NCBI GenBank assembly: GCA_030180135.1
Contig: CM058236.1
Span: 10,933,357-10,997,356 of the forward strand
DNA from: Orychophragmus violaceus
Lineage: Eukaryota > Streptophyta > Magnoliopsida > Brassicales > Brassicaceae
Direction: 5' to 3'
Length of the DNA: 64,000 nt
In this document: positions 11,340-21,153 of the stretch, piece after piece
How the letters are laid out: every line of letters begins with the position of its first letter
How positions within the stretch are numbered: position 1 is the first letter of the stretch
Position numbers and translations under genes: made by a program
The notes under the pieces: model-generated
The model's database searches: none
What the model was told of the DNA's origin: nothing
Seen by the model: only the letters and a program-made list of their open reading frames with translations

Positions 11340-12246
11340 GTATGCCCCTAACCCAACTGTCCTAGAACCAAGCATGCTCTGATACCAACTTGAAAAACCT
11401 CATCCCGGCTTCTAAGCCTACGGAGGTTGTTCCCGTTTGGTCACTAAGTGGCCTGAACCATTCAGTCCGTTTTTAAAAGGTCTTATATGTTTACTTAGTC
11501 ATATTCCAATGTTATATACTCGAATGCATGTAATAGAGACGATGCATAAACAACTAGGCAATAGATTTGGCATTCCATTAATAAAACCAGGGTATCGATG
11601 CAATCGTTAGTTTGATGTATAGGCTAGTGTATTGTTCGATCTTATTCTAACCAGACTATTCCACCACCCGTCCAACTAAGCCTTTGTCTTGCGTGCCTAA
11701 GCATGGTCATTATTGCAATCAACCTCAGATCCTGCATACACAAATACATAAGTAATCTAAAAAATATTTAGATACATAACCAACATCCTAACAATCATTC
11801 TATATGCTTTCTTAATTCCCTTAACTAGTTTGATAAGACTCGAATTAGGCCCAACTTGACCATAATTGAGTATTGACTGAGATCGCTACCCGACCCTAGC
11901 CCACAGATGAACGATAGCCGAATACGGCACCAACCGTACCATGTCCCGCGATCGGTATCAATGATGAAAAACCCAATATCTAAGACTTAACCATAAATGG
12001 ACCGGTCCGTGGTTGGCGACTGTCATAACCGTCGATATGACCTTTACTAGCCTATTAGACGGTTTCCACTCGCAACCCAGCCCACTCGACAAGTCCGCGC
12101 ACGATCGCGCCCCACTCGTAATCGTGATCCCAACCGTCCGTGCGGTTATGGTGGTTTGTCCGGACATGGGTTTTAGACTTTAGGGAAACAAGACTAACAA
12201 TAGAGCGCAAGTACATGTGAATATAACGGAGAGAGGGCGAGAGTTC
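11340..12246 (-). repeat. TEK1 Gypsy LTR (left part) with primer-binding site
   Basis: 51 bp of Gypsy leader are followed by a minus-strand PBS (TGGTATCAGAGC, 11376-11387) and an LTR starting at 11391 whose sense end reads TTTCAAGT before the PBS, as in TEK2 (53571-53577). The LTR is cut at 12246 by the CACTA element and resumes at 45374. Apart from gene-free LTR sequence I see nothing else. The internal region of TEK1 would lie left of COP1, outside the window. It is more diverged than TEK2 but of the same general family. Confidence 0.75.
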
Positions 12247-12259
12247 CACTACAAGAAAT
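12247..12259 (+). repeat. CACTA left terminal inverted repeat
   Basis: CACTACAAGAAAT, 13 bp, immediately after the TTC duplication. This is the cleavage end recognised by the CACTA transposase. Confidence 0.95.
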
Positions 12260-12279
12260 TTGTACATTGTTAGCACACT

Positions 12280-12660
12280 ATAAGTGCCATAATAGGTAAT
12301 AGGTAGTGTTTCTATAAACGCTAGGACATGAGGAGCTATCTTAGGGTCGTCCTATATTATAGCGTTTATTTCGCTTGCTATGGTATGTTCTATATATGAT
12401 AGCGATATCTTTGGAATGCTGTAATTGAATATTTATGATAATAGCATTTATTATTGGTGCTATTATAATTTTATATATAGCTCATTCTGAACGCTATTAT
12501 GTATTTTAATATAACACTTTTTATACGCTATTCTTGGTAGTGTTGTAGCTTTGTATATAAGCTGTCATAGTTTTGGTAGCAGTCTTATAAATGCTATGTA
12601 TATTGTTCTAATGGCACTAATATTTCTTGACCTGAATCTTTTTATGCTATTAGAAAATGT
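12280..12660. repeat. CACTA subterminal repeat cluster
   Basis: The pentamer GCTAT or its complement ATAGC occurs about eleven times by eye, often as ACGCTAT or ATAGCGTT, in both orientations. Subterminal repeats of CACTA elements are known binding sites for TNPA, which brings the ends together. The right end (45260-45360) has fewer copies. Confidence 0.75.
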
Positions 12661-12857
12661 TTTCCAGAAACATGATTAATTAAAAAGAATACATTTCAAC
12701 ACAAGTCTCATACAACCAAGGTACCCATAATACATAGTATTTTGTCCAAAGCCAACCAAACTTAGACAAAATAAAACACACATTGTCTCATTCCAAGTTG
12801 TAGAAGAACTACTTAAGAAACACTACAAGTCTAACATAAGATCACCTTGTCCTTCGG

Positions 12858-15800
12858 CTACGCAATGGAAGTACCAATTGCATCTTGCATACATTCGATC
12901 TCAGAAGATGGTCTCCACACCTCTGCGCTTTTCACCTTCATTATATCCAGTCAAACTCTAACTGCATTAGGTCCTAAGGTAACAAAGTGAACTTTCTGAT
13001 CTTGGTTGTCTGAAGACCAACGTCCTTCAGCTACAACATGTCTCTTTGCGCTAATAGACATCAACTTGCACTTCCTATTTTCCTTTGTAGCTTCATTTTG
13101 ATTGGTACGCTGCAAAGTTTACAAAACAAACCATCAAGTTACAATCAGAAGAAAAAATAACAACTAGCTTACAACTTCATACAATTTACTTAACAAATTA
13201 CCTGAGATCTCCTAAGAGGAGATAATGTAAGTGGTTGATCTTTCTTTGCATTCGATTTAGGACCCTTTGCTGGAGAACTCTGCAGAGGAGACTTACTGCT
13301 TGTTGCTGGAGACTTTTTCTGAGAAGACTTAGTGTTTGATTCTGGAGAATTTTGTTGAGGACTATTGGAACCTGTTGTTGAGGACTATTGGAACCTGTTG
13401 TTGATGAGTTTGTACTTAATGCTGGAGACTTTGAACTGTATGGTTGATCAGATGCTGTAGGATCCTGCAGAGGAGACATGGTATTTGTTGCATCTCCGGA
13501 TTTATCAAATACTACTCTGTTAGCAGACCATGCCACAAAAGACTTCATAGATTCCACAAGGTATGTCATTTCTGTTGTTGGCCTCCATAGGAATGTTTGA
13601 GGCGCAAGGACCTCGTCCACAAACACCTTCACTGCATTTGGTCCTAGAGGTAGACCATTCACTAGAGCTTTCGGTTCCTGTGACTGCCTCCGGCCTTCAG
13701 CAACAACTTCAGAGTTCACAGACCAGGCAAGTAGTTTGCATTTGTTTGTAGAATCTGTCCTTGGGCTCTGTCATATACACGCAAAAAAGAAATGTGATTA
13801 TGTTCCAAAACCAAAAACCAAACCATTGAACTTTACGAAATGGTATGTGAAGGAAATTTACCCTAAGTGAAATGTCTTCAGTCTGTGGCCTCTCTTCTAT
13901 AACAACACACTTATTGACAGGCCAAGCAATTAGTTCTCCAATAGCTTGCTCCACAGTAAACACATCTGGTGCAGGTCTCCACAGAAAGGCATCTAACCTG
14001 ATGGGAGTTTCTACTAACACTTTAACATCAAGAGGGCCCAAAGGGATGTCATTAACAAAGTCTTCTGGATCCGCAGATAGAATGCGTCCCTCAGCAACAT
14101 TATCATCAGTCCCATACCAGTCAACCAGAATACACTTAGGTTGTGATCTATTGTTAACACTCTACAAATGTAATTAGAAAAAAATGTGTAAGAATATGGC
14201 ATTGGGATATGAATAATAGACAAGTTTTATAATATAATGTACTTACTCTTGCAGCAGCTGAGTTTTCACCGATATCAGGAGCTTGATTCTGAAACATAAA
14301 AAAAAAAGTTAAAACGAATTTAAAAATATGAAGATAAATGAAATAAGTCCCAAGTTTTTTAAGTTTTCACCTGTTTTTTAAGTCTGGCAAGTTCATCTTG
14401 CAACTGATTTATGTTTTGTTGCATTTGTCTTTGATTCTCTTGCATATCATCCATAATCTTCCTCTTCATTTGAAAGCACGCTAGTTTGGTCATGCTCATG
14501 CTTTTACCCATTGCCCTCAGCCGACCCGGATTAGCAGGTCCCATCAGTTTGGAAAGAAAATCCACCTTTGGATTTTTGGAAGCAGATGTATCATCACTAT
14601 CAACCAACTCAGCTGCCTTTCTCTGCAAACCAATGAAAACCATATCAAATTCCTAATCTACAATCAAACCAATTAATAATGATTTTTTAGCAAAAATTCG
14701 AACTTACAAACTTCTCAGCAACATTTGTGTTGACTGGTGTACCATCCTTTTTTGTTCTTGACTTGACCCAGACCTTTAGTCTAGTCACTTCAGATGGTTC
14801 TCCACATTCACGTTTCTATGAGAAAAATACACATCATTCAGATAAGCTAGTATTCTACACAAAATGTACTAAACAGAACAAAGTAGATGCATTATACCAT
14901 ATCTTCAGCTAATCTGACCATTCCTTTACGGCTACAAGTATGAGGAATTTGCTTGCTCCTCCTTTCCTTGTATTGATCATTCACAACCTAACAGAAGAAT
15001 CATTAAAATACCAATATCAAAACCATAACTAATCACTCAAAAAACCAATTAATACCTTAAAGGCTGAGCTTGTTTTGTTTTTGACAAATTTGCGACATTC
15101 TGTTGGTTCAACATTCTTTGGTCGCAGATTCATTCTCTGTTGGTTAGTACTAGCATAGTTCTTAAGCTGGGTTACTAGTCTCGACTTTGATGCCCTCCAT
15201 AGACATCCCAACTGCTTAAGGACAGCATTCTTCGGGTACTCTTCATCAAGTTCGAACCGTGCCTGCATTCATTTACCAAGAAACAATATTACTATATAAA
15301 TTTAAAAGTGTATAAAGAATGTTCAAATGAGTATAAGTTCACCTCGACAGGTTTCCATAGTACAGTCTTTACTTCCTCAACTGATTTTGCGCCAATCATC
15401 AATAGTGACAGGTACGTGTTCACGCACCAGGGGACCCGGGTAAGACGACAGTTTGACTGATCCTGGACCAACAGCTTCTCCCAAGTCCGTGAATTCAACC
15501 CGTTCTCAGGCATTTGGATCTTTGTCTATGTTCTTCATCCTCGTTGGTCCTCGATGTTTCTTACTCTTAGGTTGTTCTGCTTCGTGTCCTTCAGACAACT
15601 CAAGTTCACCTTGAGGACCATCCTCATCCTGCCTTTCATGAACATCCAAGTCTTCTTCAGCTTGTGCTTCCTTACCATGTTGTTCTTCCACATTATGTTC
15701 CTCACAGTTATGTTCCTCATCCAGTTCTCTTTCAGCTTATCTTCCTTCCTCATGTTGTTATTCCTCATTATGTTTCTCACTGTCTTCCTTTGGCTCCTCA

Positions 15801-15910
15801 GGATCCTGTGCTACTTGTGGCATGATATGACCAACAAACTCTACCTCTTCATCATGGTGTTGTTCATTCCTCTTCTTCCTTTTCCCTGCTACCTTCTTTG
15901 GTCGTCCCAT
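12858..15910 (-). pseudogene. TNPA-like CACTA protein with Ptta region and three TNP1-type modules
   Basis: This is the accessory DNA-binding protein of the CACTA element. Seen from the N-terminus: MGRPKK (ATG 15908-15910, AT-hook-like) with a basic stretch, an acidic linker, and a Ptta/En/Spm-type region (ERVEFTDLGE..., then VREHVPVTIDDWRK). Next are further exons (RFELDEEYPKN; near 15000-15260), a coiled coil near 14380-14500 (MKRKIMDDMQENQRQMQQNINQ), and three tandem modules of the TNP1/EN/SPM type (PF03017-like; LGPxxVxVxV...LWRP) at about 13880-14160, 13500-13740 and 12860-13080. Stops: TGA 15506-15508, one in WRKIS*, and TGA 12951-12953 inside the third module where the family has tryptophan. 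Introns separate the pieces; exact splice sites were not resolved. Confidence 0.75.
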
Positions 15911-16076
15911 ATTAATCAACCTGAAACAAATAACAATAAGTATTAGTACATTATAATAGACAATCAACAACAAGAACCGAATGATATATACATGATCATT
16001 CATGTATTACACAATCAAAGCACATTCAGAACAAACATTCTTACTTATTAAAACGTTAAAACAGGGAACACACAAC

Positions 16077-17273
16077 TGATAGGTTTCTAAGTTTTACCCT
16101 ATTCTAAAATGCAAGTGAACAGCAATGTCAAAGTAGTATATAGGGTTATCGAATCCACAGGGACACTTGGTCTCAATAGAAACAGAAACGTAGAGATTAA
16201 ACTAGAAATAAAGCAAGTAGTGAAGTAAATAAATTGCGTTGCAAGAAAGTAAACAGTAGCAGGAATCGGTTTTGTAAGCAATAAACTAAAGGCGTCAAGC
16301 CTAGGGTATTCTCAAGAAATCAGACAAGCAGACAAGCTAATCAGTCAGGATCAAATTAAACTCAGTTCTAGAACTCAAATCACGGAAATAGAGTTAACCA
16401 AATCTCTTTGCGAAAACTCTCTAAGCCTAAGTGCAGTAACCCAAATCTCTTTGCAATTACTAACAGATTAAACTAGCATTAAGTTCAAGTTCGATATGTT
16501 CACAATTAAACTAAGCCAAATCTCTTTGCGAATAATTTAATTGCTCAACCTAAATAGTTCAGATTCCTAAACCCCACTCTCGTGACGTATTTAGCAACCT
16601 CAGATCTAGATTCTAATTGATCAGGTTAGAACTAGCTTTAAGCATAATTTAGTTTGAAGAACATTCTAATCATGTGAATCCTAACTGAATTAAACAAGTC
16701 TAGCAAGTCATCAAACCCTAATGAGAAACCCTAAACTCAACTATGGATCTACTCAGACATGATTAATGAAAACATAATCAAAGAAATAATAGATTGCATA
16801 TAAGAAATTAAATAGATAAAGGGGTTCGAAATCTTCTCCAAAATAAGTGAATACAGGAAATAGATCAGCCCCAAAAGCTCTAGAAATCTCTTAGCTCTCA
16901 GTATGAAAGCGTAACTAAATAAAACACCAAAAACTAGTATATATAGGCATAATCTCGGATGGGGCTTCTGTGTAAATACTGGAACTATCTTGGGCTTCTT
17001 TGCAAATCTTCATAACTTCATTAAACCGACGTGTACGGCCCATCTCGGTAGTGTGTCGACCGATGCACAAGGTGTGTCGGTCGATGCATGATCAATAAAT
17101 CAGGCAGTGACTTCAGCTCTCGGCCAAAACGTCCCAAAAGTCCCAAAATGCTCCAAATATCTCCAATTAGCTCCAAACTTGATTAAACCTGTAAAAGACT
17201 CTAAACGAATACAAAAGACACTAAAAACACATCTATATCATGGTCTAAACTGGGTAAAAACCATGATATATCA
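16077..17273 (-). repeat. ATH1 3' LTR
   Basis: 1197 bp, plus-strand ends TGATAGG and ATATATCA. Contains a palindrome pair with cores at 17057/17078 (21 bp) and a TATATATA string at 16938-16945. Next to it inside the element is a polypurine tract, CTAAGTGTGGGGGAG on the minus strand. Confidence 0.95.
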
Positions 17274-18722
17274 ACTCCCCCACACTTAGCCTTTGCTTGC
17301 CCTCAAGCAAAACAGAGAACTAAAATGTAGTGAAGAGGTTTGAAAACTCTTCAGAAACTCATTTTGTCCTAGAAGCAGCAGCATTCAGATTCCCCTTAGT
17401 AATCCACATGAAAGAATCAATCTACAGACATCAAGACCAACATATACTTCCCCCACACTTAGCAATTGTCCTAAGTAAACTCCACAATCACATTCAAGCA
17501 TTCAAATTCTCCCTACTGACTTCTGCAAGTATTAAAGTGCGGTCTCACCTAAGGAGTATCGATCAAAGGGCACATGGGTTCTTACTTTGCCAGCTCTAGA
17601 CCACCATACTATCTTTCTCTAGTCCCTTTCTTCTCTTTCCCTTCTTTAACAACTGATTTTTCCCCACTGGGTATCATTTTATTTTTTTTATCAGTGTTCT
17701 TCCCGTTATGGGGTGTACTTTGGACACATTCCATGGATACACAGGATATGAGAGTTTTAGCTACCATTCCCATGACCACTTCGGAGTTACTAACTCATCC
17801 TCAGTTTATTATCTTTTTTTTTTTACTTTATGGAAGGGGAGAAGGGAACTAGATAGGACAGGTTTACAAGCTGTGTCAGAACTAGCAAAGGAACCCGACA
17901 CAAAGTATACCAAGCCCTTAGGTGAGAAAATCTAAGTCAGTATTAGGGGTGAAGTCAGTAAAAGGATCCTCTGATACCTGAAGTGATGTGGGTGTCCTCA
18001 GTAGGTTGATCCGTGATGGGGTTTTCTAATAGTCATAGATTAATCTGCAGCTTCATCTCAATGGTCACTTAAGTTCCTGCAAATGCTGCTAATCTTCTCA
18101 AAAAATCATTGTTTCCTACTTAAACAAATTTTGACTCGAAAAACAAAATTTTTTTTTTTTTTTTTTTTAAATTTAACTGACTCTTAAGAAAACAAAAGAA
18201 AGTAATTAGTAGAACCTCCCCCACACTTAAGACACACTGTCCCCAGTAGTGTCAAGCAAGGGATTGGTTAAAAGAAAGAAAACAAAAATTAGTGAATTGA
18301 ATGGTTAGTTCTCTCGGGTTTTACCTCTGTCGCAGTCAGGCATCGATCGTTGCACTAGGTGCACCGACCGTTGATGTGCGATTTTCGTTGGGGATCGATC
18401 GTTGCTCAGGACCGCAACGATCGCTGCAATGCGATTCTTTCGTATTGTGACGATCGACACAATGGTGTGTCGATCGACGCACTGCGTTTTTCACGAACAG
18501 TCAGCAAGTTAGCAGGTTAATCCGTCGGTTTATGTCAATTTTCAATCCTGCAAGCTGAAAACACTAGAAACAGAGTAAAACTGAAACAACAAATGTATCA
18601 AATCATGCCAAACCATCCAAACACAATAGAATCCTAAGAAAATAAGAAAAGAGAAAGAAAAATGCAAGAAAAGATAAAAAGGTCAGAATACAGAACCGAA
18701 TGTCTGAAAATGGAGACTACGC
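17274..18722 (-). other. ATH1 3' noncoding region with three PPT-like tracts
   Basis: No supported gene. The string CCCCCACACTTA recurs at about 17278, 17450 and 18218 (minus-strand TAAGTGTGGGGG). The first adjoins the LTR and is the functional PPT. A T-run near 18150 and palindrome pairs at 18340-18480 complete the region. Small frames on the plus strand are antisense noise. Confidence 0.75.
18340..18480 (-). repeat. Three paired palindromes in ATH1 3' region
   Basis: Cores at 18344/18365 (21 bp), 18396/18418 (22) and 18451/18471 (20). The arms mix two types, GCATCGATCGTTGC and TGTCGATCGACA. The second and third pairs are followed by GCGATT or GCGTTT strings. Confidence 0.8.
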
Positions 18723-20225
18723 TCACTCGCTCTCATCATCTATACCGGCATAAGGATTAGCACCGGGGTCTTCTGGAGATCGCTGTCGACGACGTTGGTC
18801 AGGTACGGGCTCATGGACCTGTGGTGGCCTCCTACAGCTGAAAGTGCGCATGAAGTTCCAAACAACTCGAAACATACCATCTGATCTCTCTCTCCACTCG
18901 GCCTCAGAATATGCACCGTAAGGCATCATAGGCTCGGGAAAAGGACCCACATCGTCGACTAGGGCGGGCGCTGGCGCAGGAGTAGGGGCAGCAGAAGTCG
19001 AAGCTCGTGAGGAAGGCTCTCCCAGCGGATGAGCCATAGAAGGAATCCCACGCTGCGCAGACTCATGAGGCTGAAATCTCAGTGCCTCTAATGTGTCAAT
19101 CTGTGTCCATCTGGCAGCAAGAAGCTCTATACCAGTCCTCCCAGTGGTCGGATCGGTGTAAACCCAAATGCGCCCCTCCTTGAGCCAAGTAGCGCTCTGC
19201 AAATGGCTCAGATCCAGGAACTCCCGGGATGTATCACGCTCTGTACCATGAAGAGGAATCCCACAGTACTCAAAAATGGGAGTAAGAAAACTCCCTACCG
19301 TCTCAGTACCAGCTCCATCGAAAGGCTTCGTCTGCCGATCAACTAAATGCTGTGCGAAGATAGCTCCCAAGTTGAGACCCGTAGTAGGATCTCTCACACC
19401 AGAACGTCTAAACTGATCTCTCAGTCCCATAAACAGCAGCTCCATCTCATATTTGCGCATCTTGTTTGCTTCGAACTTGCAAAGCAAGCTCCAGCACAAG
19501 ATACGCGAGACATATCGCAGCACCGGATGTCTCATCTGCACTACAGGAGTGATCCTGGAGTTGTACCGACCACTGCCAATACACTCCCAGAACAGTCTGG
19601 CCTCATCTGCGTCCCACTCTAGTGGCATGGCAATGCGCCTCGGCCCAGTACTGAACCCGTAGATCCTGCAAAGATCAAGTAGAGGAATCCGATACCTGAC
19701 TCCCCAACTCATGAATGTAAATGTCCCAATTGTAGCGCTCCGGTTGTCGGGATGCGAGTAAACTACTCTGCAAGTGGCCATCAGCTGCCTGACCAGCTCA
19801 GGGTAGAGATCATGAGGTTGCATCGGCATTGTCCCTAGACCAATGCCTCTGCACACAGCGAGCACCTGCTCATCAATCCCAAGAGTCCTGCAGGTGGAGT
19901 AGTCAGGGAACTTGGTCGGCTTGAAGATCATCCCACACCAACCACTGTAGAGAAACGAGTCATACTCGTCCCATGAACTGAGCAATGGCCGCTCTGTGAA
20001 CTCGGCAGACTTGAAGAAGGTTTTAAGATCCTCCGGCCACTGTCTAGTAGTCTGAAATGGCGTGTTATATGCTCTGGGCCAAGGCAAAGCAACCGGTGGC
20101 TCATATCTCTGGTATGGTGCGGGTGGCTCTGACTCTCTGCTAAGCCACTCTGGTGGTGGAATGTGTTGTCTCGTAGCTGTAGAAGCTGTGGCTCGCCTGT
20201 TGCGGGATTGCCTTTGAGTTGCCAT
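18723..20225 (-). CDS. ATH1 ORF1, ATHILA ORF-1-like protein
   Basis: Uninterrupted 500-residue frame with ATG at 20225. It sits downstream of gag-protease and upstream of the 3' LTR, the slot Athila elements use for their extra ORF. The body (residues about 60-310) has the pattern I associate with the ATHILA ORF-1 family, for example GTFTFMSWGVRYRIPLLDLC, W-x-R and F-E-Y-C-G-I-P-L motifs. The N-terminus is basic and the C-terminus is rich in P, A and S and ends acidic. I see no signal peptide or clear membrane segment, so an envelope role is not supported by sequence. The function of this family is not established. Its intactness in a pol-less copy is notable. Family assignment is from memory of the pattern, not a search. 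Confidence 0.8.
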   Translation of the reverse strand: MATQRQSRNRRATASTATRQHIPPPEWLSRESEPPAPYQRYEPPVALPWPRAYNTPFQTTRQWPEDLKTFFKSAEFTERPLLSSWDEYDSFLYSGWCGMIFKPTKFPDYSTCRTLGIDEQVLAVCRGIGLGTMPMQPHDLYPELVRQLMATCRVVYSHPDNRSATIGTFTFMSWGVRYRIPLLDLCRIYGFSTGPRRIAMPLEWDADEARLFWECIGSGRYNSRITPVVQMRHPVLRYVSRILCWSLLCKFEANKMRKYEMELLFMGLRDQFRRSGVRDPTTGLNLGAIFAQHLVDRQTKPFDGAGTETVGSFLTPIFEYCGIPLHGTERDTSREFLDLSHLQSATWLKEGRIWVYTDPTTGRTGIELLAARWTQIDTLEALRFQPHESAQRGIPSMAHPLGEPSSRASTSAAPTPAPAPALVDDVGPFPEPMMPYGAYSEAEWRERSDGMFRVVWNFMRTFSCRRPPQVHEPVPDQRRRQRSPEDPGANPYAGIDDESE

Positions 20226-21153
20226 CTACAAAAGAAACAAAGTTCAAACAATTATAAGTTTCGGCAATTCTCTGTGAAATCGCGAAGCAACGACCGTTGC
20301 ATCTAAGGCATCGATCGTTGCAAGGCGATTTCAGCTCATCGAACATTTCCCAAAATCGCAAAGCAACGACCGTTTCTCAAGAGCAACGACCGTTGCAAGG
20401 CGATTTTGCCGCAAACAAATCATCAAAATCAGTTCAAATCCAAGCCACATTGCCTCTAATCTATTCAAATCCATAACCCATCACCCTAAATCGTCCTAAT
20501 TTAGCATGCATCATCAATTTTTCAGTTCCAAAAATCTCAAACCCTAAAACCCTAGAATTCAATCCGAAAATTTGAGAAATAGAAGTCCATTACCTCGGAT
20601 TCTTGAGATATGAGTGATAGACAAAGGTTTAGAGTGTTGAAGTAGGAAGATTAAGCAATTGAAACAAAGAAAAATGATGAGGAAATTTGAATTTTGGGTG
20701 TGGAACCGTCGGTGTACGGAAAATCAGAAATGAGGAAGAAAAGAGAAGAGAAAGGGTTTAAGGCACTAACCTGGTCGTGGGTGCAACGACTGTTGCATAG
20801 GGGCAGCGATCGTTGCTTAGTAAACCGAAATCGATTTAGAGGTTTAAGCACGTACCTTAATTTTAGCAATTGAACCAATTGCAACGACCGTTGCTTAGAA
20901 GCAACGATCGTCACAATGCGATTACCCCTCTTCGTCGAATTCACCTTGCAACGACCGGTGCACAAGTGCATCGATCGTCACACATCTCCAGACTCGAGCT
21001 CTGTATCTGAACTTAGCAAAAACAAAAATGAAAACGTGAAATCCTAACAAAAACACCAAAAATAAGAAAGAAAATTAACTAAACCTAACAGTGGGTTGCC
21101 TCCCACTCAGCGCTTGTTTAAGGTCAATAGCTTGACCGGACGCACAAGATTTT
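20226..21153 (-). other. ATH1 inter-ORF spacer with five paired palindromes
   Basis: In complete Athila elements this interval would contain RT, RNase H and integrase; here it is 0.9 kb of noncoding DNA. Palindrome cores start at 20291/20312 (21 bp), 20367/20387, 20787/20807, 20885/20905 and 20952/20972 (each 20 bp). Arms are mainly of the GCAACGAYCGTTGC type, and several pairs are followed by a GCGATT string. No start or stop signals for a hidden gene were found. Confidence 0.8.

Noticed and set aside
15554..15946. 130-codon plus-strand frame rich in L and F
   Set aside because: Antisense shadow of the acidic and basic linker of the TNPA-like gene.
18723..20225. ORF1 as a viral envelope glycoprotein
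   Set aside because: No signal peptide or clear transmembrane segment is visible; the ATHILA ORF-1 resemblance is the better description.
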